Source: Streptomyces sp. NBC_00461 (GTDB lineage Bacteria; Actinomycetota; Actinomycetes; Streptomycetales; Streptomycetaceae). From it: DNA of 64,000 nucleotides. The first letter of the stretch is position 1. Each line of letters starts with the position of its first letter. The notes under the pieces were generated by a model. That model did no database searches. It was given only the letters and a program-made list of their open reading frames with translations, and was not told where the DNA came from. The translations under genes were made by a program, and so were the position numbers. The stretch covers positions 620,001 through 684,000 of the forward strand of contig NZ_CP107902.1 of NCBI RefSeq assembly GCF_036013935.1, given 5' to 3'. Positions 50,365 to 58,412 of the stretch are shown in pieces.

Positions 50365-51087
50365 ATGACTCTCACCGAGGCCCAAGCGCGCAGGCGCGTC
50401 GCGAGCACCGAATGGGCGGCGCTCGCCGCCGAGTTGGACGTGCACGGCAGCGCACCGACCGGTCCCCTGCTGACGGCCGCCGAGTGCCGCGAACTGGTCG
50501 CGCTGTACGAGAAGCCGGAGCTGTTCCGGACCACGGTCGACATGGCGCGGCACCGCTTCGGCTCCGGCGAGTACCGGTACTTCACCCACGATCTGCCGGC
50601 AGCCGTCGCCTCGCTGCGCGCCGCCCTGTACCCGCGTCTGCTGCCGGTCGCGCGGGACTGGGCGGCCCGGCTGGACCGTCCGGCGCCCTGGCCGGACTCC
50701 CTGCAGGAGTGGCTGGAGGCGTGTCATGCGGCCGGTCAGGACCGCTCGGCACAGATTCTGCTGCGCTACGGGCAGGGCGACTGGAACGCCCTGCACCGTG
50801 ACGTGTTCGGCGACATGCTCTTCCCGCTGCAGGTGGTCGTCGGTCTCGACGACCACGGCAGCGACTACTGCGGCGGCGAGTTCCTGATGGTCGAGCAGCG
50901 GCCCCGCGCCCAGTCCCGGGGTACGGCGACCGCGCTGCGGCAGGGCCACGGTCTGGTCTTCACCACCCGGGACCGGCCGGTGCGCACCAAGCGCGGCTGG
51001 TCGGCCGGAGCGATGCGGCACGGCGTGAGCACCGTCCGCTCCGGCCGCCGGCACACGCTGGGCATCGTCTTCCACGACGCCGCCTGA
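50365..51087 (+). CDS. 2OG-Fe(II) oxygenase, probable alkylation-repair partner
   Basis: A 240-residue non-heme iron oxygenase. Iron ligands are His144 and Asp146 (LHRDVFGDM) and His219 (MRHGVSTVRSGRRHTLGI), with Arg228 or Arg229 as 2-oxoglutarate binder. The segment LFPLQVVVGLDDHGSDYCGG and EFLMVEQRPRAQSRGTATAL is typical of a distinct actinobacterial family (Oxygenase-NA type). ATG 50365 with GGGAGGAG upstream, 14 bases after ogt, suggests shared transcription. Role as an AlkB-like demethylase is inferred from context and fold, not from specific AlkB motifs. Confidence 0.85.
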   Translation: MTLTEAQARRRVASTEWAALAAELDVHGSAPTGPLLTAAECRELVALYEKPELFRTTVDMARHRFGSGEYRYFTHDLPAAVASLRAALYPRLLPVARDWAARLDRPAPWPDSLQEWLEACHAAGQDRSAQILLRYGQGDWNALHRDVFGDMLFPLQVVVGLDDHGSDYCGGEFLMVEQRPRAQSRGTATALRQGHGLVFTTRDRPVRTKRGWSAGAMRHGVSTVRSGRRHTLGIVFHDAA

Positions 51088-51115
51088 GCAGCCGTGGCGA
51101 AGTCCTGTGCAGTAC

Positions 51116-51167
51116 CGCGCCCCTCAAGGGGCACGGGGAACTGCGCGGCCGTCCCCCACCGGCCCGC
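51116..51167. repeat. Dispersed Streptomyces-type intergenic repeat
   Basis: A stretch of about 52 bases contains GCGCCCCTCAAGGGGC followed by GGGGAACTGCGCG and CCCCCACCGGCCCGC. From memory, this wording recurs at very many intergenic sites in Streptomyces genomes, often with AAGGGGCGCGGGGAACTGCGCGA-like text. The first part can form a CCCCT/AGGGG hairpin. It lies between two convergent genes. Only one copy is seen in this window. Confidence 0.6.
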
Positions 51168-51205
51168 CCTGTTCGTCAACGCGTTCACAGAGGTGCGCTT
51201 GGGCG

Positions 51206-51835
51206 TCAGGCTCCGCCCCACAGGCCCCGGCGCCGGTACCTCCCCTCCCACAGAAGGCGGTTGAGGATCCGGGCCGGCGGCGGCAGGGCGCCCAGGAAGC
51301 GGGCTCGATCGGCCGGCGGGGCGCCGTCGATGATCCAGGGTACGAACACCGAGGCGCCGCGCAGGCCTTGGGTCCTGCGGATGCGGCCGGTGAAGGCGGC
51401 CCAGTCGGCTGCCGTCAGGACGTCCTGCATCAGCGGCAGGGCGCTGTCCTCCTCGTGCTTGAGGTGGTCGTCGAGGGTGGCCGTCAACGCCCGTACGAGA
51501 TCCGGCAGTTCGGGCGCACGGTCGGCCAGTGCGGTGTCGACCGCCGCGAGCAGCGGGTCGATGCGGGAGTGTTCGGCCTCCATGTCGTCCAGCAGGGCGA
51601 GGTCGCGGGGGCGGCCGGCGGCGCGTTCACGCACCCGCGGCCACAGACCTCCGTCCTCGGTGGTGTGGTGGATGTGCAGCTGGCGCTTGAAGTTCTCCCA
51701 GCCGGCGCGGACCTGGGGCGAGCCGGCCCGCCCTTCGGCGACGGCGGTCGCGAGGCGCTCCAAGTCGCGGCGGAAGGCGTCGTGGGAGGCGTACATCGGG
51801 GTGAAGTCGATCGTTTTCTGCGGGCTGTCGGTCAT
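51206..51835 (-). CDS. Hemerythrin-like HHE domain protein
   Basis: A 209-residue cytosolic protein with an HHE helical bundle. Ligand-type segments are TPMYASHDAFRRDLERL (His18), LHIHHTTEDGGLWPRV (His/Glu), MEAEHSRIDPLL and LDDHLKHEEDSALPLMQD. The last 60 residues (TGRIRRTQGLRGASVFVPWI) extend the domain. It overlaps the MFS stop codon by four bases (ATGA), so the exporter and this protein are cotranslated. A redox or nitrosative-stress role is inferred from family only. Confidence 0.88.
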   Translation of the reverse strand: MTDSPQKTIDFTPMYASHDAFRRDLERLATAVAEGRAGSPQVRAGWENFKRQLHIHHTTEDGGLWPRVRERAAGRPRDLALLDDMEAEHSRIDPLLAAVDTALADRAPELPDLVRALTATLDDHLKHEEDSALPLMQDVLTAADWAAFTGRIRRTQGLRGASVFVPWIIDGAPPADRARFLGALPPPARILNRLLWEGRYRRRGLWGGA

Positions 51836-53445
51836 CGGCTGGCCTCTTCCAGTTCGGGATCGGACACGGGCAGGGCATGGGGGTTGGCGGACGGGCCGCG
51901 GTGGCGCCGTACGGCGAGACAGGCGAGCGATCCGGTCAGCAGCACGGCTGCGGAGACGTACACGGCCGGGCCCATGGCGTCGACGAAGCCGTGGCCGAAG
52001 ACCTCTCCGCCGAGGGCGCGCATGCGTTCGGCGACGTCCTGCGGCACCCCGTGCGGCACGCCGCCCTGCTGCCGGGCGCCGACATCGGACTCGCCCCCGG
52101 AGAAGGCGGCGACGAAGGAGTCCCGGTACCGGGCGGGCAGCCGGCCGGCGCTCTCGCGGGCCCGGTCCGTCAGCGCGGAGGCGAGCTGGTTCTGCAGCAC
52201 CGCGCCCACGACGGCGCCGGCGAGCACGGAGCCGACCTGCCTGAGCGCGTTGGTCACGCCTGAGGCCGCTCCGGCGAGCCGGGGCGGGACGCCCCGCATG
52301 ACCTCGGTGGCCATCGGGGCGAAGGTGCAGCCGACGCCGAGCCCGGTGAGCAGGAGCGGGAGGGCGATGCTCAGCCATCCCGACCCGACGTCCGCGACCG
52401 CCACCACCCACGTCAGACCGGCCGCCCAGGCGAGCAGGCCGCCCATGAGGATGAACTTGCCGCCGATCCTGTCCGCGAGGGCGCCGGCGGGCCCGGCCGT
52501 CACGAAGGAGCCGATGGCGACGGGGAGCAGGACCAGACCGGACTTGAGAGCGCTGAAGCCGAGCACGGACTGCAGGTAGATCGTCAGCGGCAGGAACATG
52601 CCGACGACGCCGAACGACACCGTGACGCCGACGAGGTTGACGAGGGTGAAGTTGCGGTCGCGGAAGAGGGCGAACGGGACCAGTGGCTCGCCCGTCTGCC
52701 GGCCGCGTTCGTGCAGCAGGAACGCGGCGAACAGGACGGCGGCGGAAGTGAACAGGCTCCAGATCCAGCGGTTCCAGTCGTAGCGCTGCCCCTCGGTGAG
52801 CCCAAAGGCCAGGCAGAACAGGGCAGTTGAGGCGAGGACCACGCCGAGGGTGTCGAAGCTGTGGCGTACCCTGCGCTGTGCGCCAGGGATGATCGCCACG
52901 GTCATCACCAGCACGATCACGCCGAACGGCAGGTTGACGAAGAAGATCCACCGCCAGCTCAGGTGGGTGATCAGGGCCCCGCCGAGGATCGGCCCGAGCG
53001 CTCCGGACACGCCCGCGACCGCGCCCCAGATCCCCATCGCCACACCGCGCCGGTCGGCCGGGAACACCTCGGCGATGATCGACAGGGTCTGCGGCATCAG
53101 CAGCGCCGCGCCCAGCCCCTGCACCGCCCGGAACGCGATCAGCTGGGCGGGGTCCCGGGCCAGGCCGCAGGCGAGGCTCGCCAGGGTGAACAGGGCGACT
53201 CCGGCGGCGAAGAGGTTGCGTTTGCCGCGCAGGTCGCCGAGGCGCCCCCCGGTGATCAGCAGGACGGCCAGCGCCAGGGTGTAGGCGTTGACGACCCACA
53301 GGATCTCGTCGAGGGACGCGTCCAGGTCCTCGCCCAGTTGCGGGATCGCGATGTTCACGATCGTCAGGTCGAGGAGCGTCATGAAGAACCCGAGAGAAAG
53401 GGTGGCGAGAATCGCCCACGGGTTGCCGTGCCACTTCTTGAACAC
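51832..53445 (-). CDS. MFS multidrug exporter, DHA2 type
   Basis: A 537-residue 14-helix transporter. The first helix reads LATLSLGFFMTLLDLTIVNI (with the motif-D1 Asp) and motif A is GGRLGDLRGKRNLF. Motif C appears as GAVAGVSGALGPILGG, identifying an antiporter. GTG 53445 has AGGAGA nine bases ahead. The gene is divergent from the ECF sigma factor gene, with TGTCACA-type boxes between them on both strands, so the two may respond to the same signal. Substrate unknown. Confidence 0.92.
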   Translation of the reverse strand: MFKKWHGNPWAILATLSLGFFMTLLDLTIVNIAIPQLGEDLDASLDEILWVVNAYTLALAVLLITGGRLGDLRGKRNLFAAGVALFTLASLACGLARDPAQLIAFRAVQGLGAALLMPQTLSIIAEVFPADRRGVAMGIWGAVAGVSGALGPILGGALITHLSWRWIFFVNLPFGVIVLVMTVAIIPGAQRRVRHSFDTLGVVLASTALFCLAFGLTEGQRYDWNRWIWSLFTSAAVLFAAFLLHERGRQTGEPLVPFALFRDRNFTLVNLVGVTVSFGVVGMFLPLTIYLQSVLGFSALKSGLVLLPVAIGSFVTAGPAGALADRIGGKFILMGGLLAWAAGLTWVVAVADVGSGWLSIALPLLLTGLGVGCTFAPMATEVMRGVPPRLAGAASGVTNALRQVGSVLAGAVVGAVLQNQLASALTDRARESAGRLPARYRDSFVAAFSGGESDVGARQQGGVPHGVPQDVAERMRALGGEVFGHGFVDAMGPAVYVSAAVLLTGSLACLAVRRHRGPSANPHALPVSDPELEEASR

Positions 53446-53500
53446 GATGTCGGTCTCCTAATGTCGGACTCGCGTTCAAGAGGGCGGGGCGGCGGGCGAG

Positions 53501-53580
53501 TGTGACACGGTGGGATTTTCCTGAGACGTGGGTCACATTTCGCCCCTTGGATGTCACATTCCGACCCCTGGGCGGCCTCG
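53501..53580. promoter_or_regulatory. ECF41-like -35 boxes between divergent MFS and sigma genes
   Basis: TGTCACA occurs at 53552-53558 on the plus strand, with CCTC 17 bases downstream where ECF41 promoters have CGTC. A further GTCACAT lies 21 bases upstream of that copy's GTCACAT (53532-53538 and 53553-53559), and TGTCACA is present on the minus strand at 53507-53501 facing the MFS gene. ECF41 sigma factors are known to use TGTCACA plus CGTC, so autoregulation of the sigma gene is likely; the match on the MFS side lacks a clear -10. Confidence 0.55.
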
Positions 53581-53613
53581 CAGTAGTGAGTACGCCACCG
53601 GGGAGGCCCACGT

Positions 53614-54558
53614 ATGTCCGAACGCTCTGTGACCGATGAGGCGACCGATGTCTTCATGGACCATCGGGAGCTGTTGTTCGGCCTCGTCTACAACATGCTG
53701 GGCAGCGTCGCCGACACCGAGGACGTGCTGCAGGAGACCTGGCTGTCGTGGTCGGGCCGGGGCGCCGCCGGCGTCGCCAATCCGCGTGCCTACCTGGTCC
53801 GTATCGCCGTCAACCACGCCCTCCAGCGCCGGGCCTCGATCACCCGCCGTCGCGAGACGTATGTCGGCCCGTGGCTGCCCGAGCCGCTGGTCGCCGACGA
53901 CGCGAACGCCGACGACCCGGCCCTGCGGTCCGAGTCCGTGTCCATGGCGATGCTGGTGGTCCTGGAGTCACTGACCCCGCTGGAACGGGCGGTGTTCGTC
54001 CTCAACGAGGTGTTCGGGTACGCCCACACCGAGATCGCGGAGATCATCGACCGCACCCCCGCGGCGGTACGGCAGCTCGCGCACCGCGCGCGCGGCCATG
54101 TCCATGCCCGGCGGCCGCTGTACCAGGCGCATCCGCGGGTACGGCGGGAGGCGACCGAGCGGTTCGTGCGGGCCGCGTTCGGCGGGGACATCGCCGCGCT
54201 GATGGAGATCCTGGCGCCGGACGTCACGGTGTGGACGGACGGCGGCGGCAAGCGCAGGCCGGCGGGGCTGCGTCCGGTGCACGGCCGGGACAAGGCGGTC
54301 CGCCTCATCACGTCGTACGCGGCTCGGCGCGGCCCGCAGAACCTCGACCTGCGCTACCGCCGCGTCAACGGCGACGACGCCGCCGTGCTGTTCGAGGGCG
54401 ACTCCCCGTACGCCGTGATGGTCATGGACCTCACCCCCGAGGGCGACCGGGTGTCCGACGTCTACATCGTCACCAACCCCGACAAGCTCACGCACGTGCA
54501 CAAGGACGAGGACGAGGACCAGGCCGAGGTCGAGGGGGCGGAGGCGGAGGCGGAGTGA
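53614..54558 (+). CDS. ECF41-type RNA polymerase sigma factor with SnoaL-like C-terminal extension
   Basis: A 314-residue sigma factor. Region 2 is seen in HRELLFGLVYNMLGSVADTE and DVLQETWLSWSG; region 4 in MAMLVVLESLTPLERAVFVL, then NEVFGYAHTEIAEIIDRTPA. Residues about 180-300 (FVRAAFGGDIAALMEILAPD, then VTVWTDGGGKRRPAGL) form an NTF2/SnoaL-like domain that in this group controls sigma activity without a separate anti-sigma factor. The tail is highly acidic. The stop overlaps or lies next to the cytochrome b start, so the two are one operon. No carboxymuconolactone decarboxylase partner gene, common with ECF41, is adjacent. Confidence 0.9.
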   Translation: MSERSVTDEATDVFMDHRELLFGLVYNMLGSVADTEDVLQETWLSWSGRGAAGVANPRAYLVRIAVNHALQRRASITRRRETYVGPWLPEPLVADDANADDPALRSESVSMAMLVVLESLTPLERAVFVLNEVFGYAHTEIAEIIDRTPAAVRQLAHRARGHVHARRPLYQAHPRVRREATERFVRAAFGGDIAALMEILAPDVTVWTDGGGKRRPAGLRPVHGRDKAVRLITSYAARRGPQNLDLRYRRVNGDDAAVLFEGDSPYAVMVMDLTPEGDRVSDVYIVTNPDKLTHVHKDEDEDQAEVEGAEAEAE

Positions 54559-54563
54559 ACGCC

Positions 54564-56027
54564 ATGGAGACCCCCGGCAGGGGCGAGCGCGTCGCCGACT
54601 GGCTCGACGGCCGCCTCGGCATCCACTCGCTCGGCAGGAAGTACCTGCGCAAGGTGTTCCCGGATCACTGGTCGTTCCTGCTCGGCGAGATCTGCCTGTA
54701 CAGCTTCGTGGTGCTGGTCCTCAGCGGCGTGTACCTCACCCTGTTCTTCCATCCGTCGATGAACGAGGTGACGTACCACGGGAGTTACGTCCCGCTCAAC
54801 GGCGTGCGGATGTCCGAGGCGTACGCCTCCACGCTCGACATCAGCTTCGACGTGCGCGGCGGCCTGCTCATCCGGCAGCTGCACCACTGGACGGCGCTGG
54901 TCTTCGTCGCCGCGATGCTCACGCACATGATGCGGCACTTCTTCACGGGTTCGTTCCGCAAGCCCCGTGAGATCAACTGGGTGTTCGGCTGGACGCTGCT
55001 CCTCCTGGGCCTGTTCGAGGGCCTGTTCGGCTACTCGCTGCCGGACGACCTGCTGTCGGGGACGGGCCTGCGCTTCGTCAACGGCGCCCTGCTGTCGATG
55101 CCCGTCGTCGGCACCTATCTGTCGATGTTCGTGTTCGGCGGCGAGTTCCCCGGTCATGACATCGTGGCCCGCTTCTACTCGCTGCACATCCTGCTGATCC
55201 CGGGCGTCATGGCCGCGCTCGTCGTGGCGCACCTCATCCTGGTCGTCCACCACAAGCACACCCAGTTCGCGGGGCCGGGCCGCACCGAACGCAACGTCGT
55301 CGGCACGCCGTTCATGCCGGTGTACCTGGCGAAGGCGGGCGGATTCTTCTTCCTGGTCTTCGGCGCCCTCTCGCTCGTCGCGGCCGTGGCGACGGTCAAC
55401 CCGGTCTGGGTCTACGGTCCCTTCCGCCCCGACCAGGTCTCCACGGGCGCCCAGCCCGACTGGTACCTGGGCTTCGCGGAGGGGCTGGTCCGCGTCATGC
55501 CGGGCTGGGAGATCACCCTGTGGGGTCACACGCTGGTACTGGGTGTGCTGGTACCGGTCGTGGTCTTCCCTCTCCTCCTCGTCTTCATCGGGATCTATCC
55601 CTTCCTGGAGTCCCGGGTGACCGGCGGCCGAGGGGAGCACCACCTCCTGGACCGCCCGCGCAACCGCCCCGTCCGCACGGCGATCGGCGCGTCCTGGATC
55701 AGCCTCTACCTGATCCTGCTGGCGGGCGGCGGCAACGACATCGTCGCCACCCGCCTGCACCTGTCCATCAACACGGTCACCTGGACGGTCCGCGTCGCGG
55801 TGTTCGTCCTCCCGGCGGTCGTCTTCGTCGTCACCCGTCGCATCTGCCTCGGTCTGCAACTGCGCGACCGCGAGTTGGTGTTGCACGGCCGGGAGACAGG
55901 CGTGATCAAGCGGCTGCCGCACGGCGAGTACGTCGAGGTGCACCAGCCGCTCGATCAGGCCGAGTTGCACACCCTGACCGCCCATCGGCGGCAGGCAGAA
56001 CTCGTGGAGCGCGAGCCTCAGCCCTGA
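54564..56027 (+). CDS. qcrB: Orphan cytochrome b subunit (QcrB-like paralogue)
   Basis: A 487-residue membrane protein homologous to cytochrome b of the actinobacterial bc1-aa3 supercomplex. Heme ligands fit two helix pairs: [21 protein letters not shown] and [20 protein letters not shown], then LVVHHKH. The quinol-site motif is PDWYLGF ([12 protein letters not shown]), and [14 protein letters not shown] is conserved. No qcrC or qcrA lies nearby, so this is an extra copy, probably under control of the ECF41 sigma factor coupled upstream. Start ATG 54564 has GGAG eight bases ahead; GTG 54555 overlapping the sigma stop is possible. The tail meets the GH9 gene end with a 10-base overlap. Confidence 0.88.
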   Translation: METPGRGERVADWLDGRLGIHSLGRKYLRKVFPDHWSFLLGEICLYSFVVLVLSGVYLTLFFHPSMNEVTYHGSYVPLNGVRMSEAYASTLDISFDVRGGLLIRQLHHWTALVFVAAMLTHMMRHFFTGSFRKPREINWVFGWTLLLLGLFEGLFGYSLPDDLLSGTGLRFVNGALLSMPVVGTYLSMFVFGGEFPGHDIVARFYSLHILLIPGVMAALVVAHLILVVHHKHTQFAGPGRTERNVVGTPFMPVYLAKAGGFFFLVFGALSLVAAVATVNPVWVYGPFRPDQVSTGAQPDWYLGFAEGLVRVMPGWEITLWGHTLVLGVLVPVVVFPLLLVFIGIYPFLESRVTGGRGEHHLLDRPRNRPVRTAIGASWISLYLILLAGGGNDIVATRLHLSINTVTWTVRVAVFVLPAVVFVVTRRICLGLQLRDRELVLHGRETGVIKRLPHGEYVEVHQPLDQAELHTLTAHRRQAELVEREPQP

Positions 56028-58261
56028 TCCGCCACGAACGACGCCATCCGGGCCAGGGCCGCGTTCCAGTTGATGGCCGTCTCGTTCGTCGACCAGGACT
56101 GGATGTCGTCGATGTAGCAGAACTGGCCTGTGCAGCCCTTGAGTTTGCTCTGTGCGTAGGGGTCCTGGATGGACGAGTTGGGTCCGCCGGCCAGGGTGCC
56201 GTGCGGCGGGTTCGGAAGGTTCGGATCGAGTTCGTGCGCGTACCAACGACTGTGCTGGTTATGGGAGTTGACCTCGCCGTAGCCGGTGACGTACGAGATG
56301 TTCAGCGCGTTGCGGCCGAGGATGTAGTCCATGCTCTCGACCGCGCCGTCACGGTACTTCGGGGATCCCGTGAGGTCGTACGCCGTCGCGAGGACCACGG
56401 CGTTGTTGAGGACCTGGTGACTGGAGCCCCAGTCGTAGACGTTGTCCGCGGGCGCGTACGGCATCCCGTACGGCTGTGACCTGAGTGTCGCCAGATAGCG
56501 GTCGGCGCCCTCGACGACCGACCGGCGCACCCTGTCCCGGCCGGGCAGCTTGTTCGGCACCGTCGCCAGGTCCAGCCGTCCGGCCGCGGCCGTCCTGCCC
56601 CAGTCGAAGCCGAGGCTGCCGAAGATGTCGGCCGTGTTCACCGGGGAGTTGAGCACGTAGTCCGCGAACTGCTTCTGTCCCGTGGTGAGGTACAGCTCCG
56701 CGGCCGCCCAGTAGAACTCGTCGGTCGCGTTGGCGTCGTCGTAGGTGCCGCCTCCGATGCCGTCACTGGCGGAGGCGTACAGGGCGGGGTGGGCGAGGGC
56801 CGCCGACCAGGCCTTGCGGGCGGCCGTCAGTGCCTTCGCCGCGAAGGCGCGGTCGTAGGGACGGTACAGACGGGCCGCCTGGGCGGCCGTCGCCGCCAGG
56901 TTGAGGGTGGCCTGGGTGGACGGCGGGTGCAGTTCGCGCTTCTGCGGGTCCTCGCTCGGCAGCAGGGGCAGGCCGGTCCACTGCTCGTCGTGGATCTTGT
57001 GATGTGCCATGCCGGCCAGCGGCTGCCCGTCGGGCACCTGCATCTTCAGCAGGAACTCCAGCTCCCAGCGGGCCTCGTCGAGGATGTCGGGCACCTTGTT
57101 CCCGCTCTCCGGGATGGCGAGGGTGCCGTCCCGCAGCTTCCCGGACTCCCCGGTGCGGGCCAGCAGTTCGCGTTCGTAGGTGCTCAGCAGCTCCCAGGTG
57201 GCGATACCGCCGTTGACCACGTACTTGCCGTGGTCGCCCGCGTCGTACCAGCCGCCGCTCACGTCGAGGGTGTAGTCGCACACGCCCGGCTGGCAGGGGA
57301 CCTTGGTGTCGCCCTGGTTCGGTGCCACGCCGAGATGCCCGGCGGCACGCGCGTACCCGGGCCGCAGGTCGTCCCGTATCGCGATGCCACTGCGCTGTGT
57401 GTAGTAGTACTTCACCGAGTCGAGCCTCAGCTGCTCGTACGCGCTGGTGCCGATGTCGAACGGGCGGCTCGCCTCCCCGTCCGCCACCAGCGTGAACCCC
57501 TTGCCGTGCCTGTGGTAGGCGCCGAAGTCGATGGAGTGGACGTTCTGCCCGGAGGAGACGTCGGCCCCGCGCGGCACGGTCAGGCCGTGGGCGACCGTCG
57601 CCCCTTCGGCGTTCTTCAGCTGCCAGGGCAGTTTCGAGGTGGCGTCGGTGACGAGCGTGGCGTTCTTCGGGCCGGAGGGCAGATAGGCGACCTGGTTGAC
57701 GCGCACCCGCGGCCCCGTGTCCGGCTCGTACACCTCGGGCGGCACCCCGCCCAGCAGCGACACGTCGTCCATGCACATCCGCCAGGCGTCCGCGCTGCCG
57801 CCCGCCTGGAGGGCGACCTGGCCCTGGGTGGTGTCGACGGGCGAGGTGAAGGTGTACGAGTAGGTGTCGCCGGAGACACTCAGCTGCGGGCTCACCTCGA
57901 AATAGGTGTCGTACGGCGCCACTTGGAGCCCGACGACCGCCCGCACCACGTGTCCCCCGGGTGAACCGGACGCCTTGAAGCTGAACTTGTACGACTCTCC
58001 CTTCACCAGGGTGACGTCGTTCTGGCCGACGGCGGCGTCCCAGCGGTTGGCGGTGCCGCCGGGCACGTCCGCGCAGAGCTGTCCGTCGGAGAGGGCTGCG
58101 GTGACGTTGGTGGTCGTCCACCAAGGGGCGCTGGTGGTGTCGAAGGTGCCGTTCTTCAGCTGCTCGACCTCGTCCGCGGCGGCCGGTCCGGCCGGTAACG
58201 CGGTGAGCGCCGCTCCCAACAGGGCGGTGATGGTCAACAGGACGGTTCTGCGTCGTTTCAC
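56018..58261 (-). CDS. Secreted GH9 endoglucanase (cellulase) with CBM4-type module
   Basis: A 747-residue exported cellulase. A signal peptide ([20 protein letters not shown], cleaved near AAADE) is followed by a CBM4_9-like binding domain (about 30-170), an Ig-like CelD_N domain (175-260) and the GH9 (alpha/alpha)6 barrel. The catalytic base region is [18 protein letters not shown], the His-containing loop is [14 protein letters not shown], and the proton donor Glu sits in [13 protein letters not shown] near the end. It hydrolyses beta-1,4-glucan. GTG 58261 has AGGAG upstream. An exact CebR box lies 46 bases before the start, so cello-oligosaccharide induction is expected. Confidence 0.94.
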   Translation of the reverse strand: MKRRRTVLLTITALLGAALTALPAGPAAADEVEQLKNGTFDTTSAPWWTTTNVTAALSDGQLCADVPGGTANRWDAAVGQNDVTLVKGESYKFSFKASGSPGGHVVRAVVGLQVAPYDTYFEVSPQLSVSGDTYSYTFTSPVDTTQGQVALQAGGSADAWRMCMDDVSLLGGVPPEVYEPDTGPRVRVNQVAYLPSGPKNATLVTDATSKLPWQLKNAEGATVAHGLTVPRGADVSSGQNVHSIDFGAYHRHGKGFTLVADGEASRPFDIGTSAYEQLRLDSVKYYYTQRSGIAIRDDLRPGYARAAGHLGVAPNQGDTKVPCQPGVCDYTLDVSGGWYDAGDHGKYVVNGGIATWELLSTYERELLARTGESGKLRDGTLAIPESGNKVPDILDEARWELEFLLKMQVPDGQPLAGMAHHKIHDEQWTGLPLLPSEDPQKRELHPPSTQATLNLAATAAQAARLYRPYDRAFAAKALTAARKAWSAALAHPALYASASDGIGGGTYDDANATDEFYWAAAELYLTTGQKQFADYVLNSPVNTADIFGSLGFDWGRTAAAGRLDLATVPNKLPGRDRVRRSVVEGADRYLATLRSQPYGMPYAPADNVYDWGSSHQVLNNAVVLATAYDLTGSPKYRDGAVESMDYILGRNALNISYVTGYGEVNSHNQHSRWYAHELDPNLPNPPHGTLAGGPNSSIQDPYAQSKLKGCTGQFCYIDDIQSWSTNETAINWNAALARMASFVADQG

Positions 58262-58307
58262 GTCTGGGCTCCTCGGGCGGAGGGGCGGGTGACGCTCACC
58301 ATCACTA

Positions 58308-58321
58308 TGGGAGCGCTCCCA
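58308..58321. promoter_or_regulatory. CebR-type operator upstream of the GH9 gene
   Basis: TGGGAGCGCTCCCA is a perfect 14-bp palindrome identical to the consensus published for CebR, the LacI-family repressor of cellulose/cello-oligosaccharide genes in Streptomyces (recalled from the literature). It lies between the GH9 start and the GH2 terminator. CebR itself is not encoded in this window. Confidence 0.88.
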
Positions 58322-58366
58322 GATGCGGACGCAGCTCATGTTTGTTCGCACCATGACATCCCGTCA

Positions 58367-58402
58367 ACGGTCCGGACGGGACTGGTTTTCCGCCCGGACC
58401 GT
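58367..58402 (-). terminator. Terminator of the GH2 gene
   Basis: Arms ACGGTCCGGACGG (58367-58379) and CCGCCCGGACCGT (58390-58402) pair with a single mismatch around a 10-base loop, 10 bases after the GH2 stop on the minus strand. It insulates the CebR-controlled GH9 promoter from GH2 transcription. Confidence 0.8.
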
Positions 58403-58412
58403 CACGACCCGC

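Noticed and set aside
51206..53611. One 801-codon minus-strand frame spanning the hemerythrin gene and most of the MFS gene
   Set aside because: Only its last 209 codons are protein-like (the hemerythrin); the rest is an out-of-frame reading of the MFS gene.
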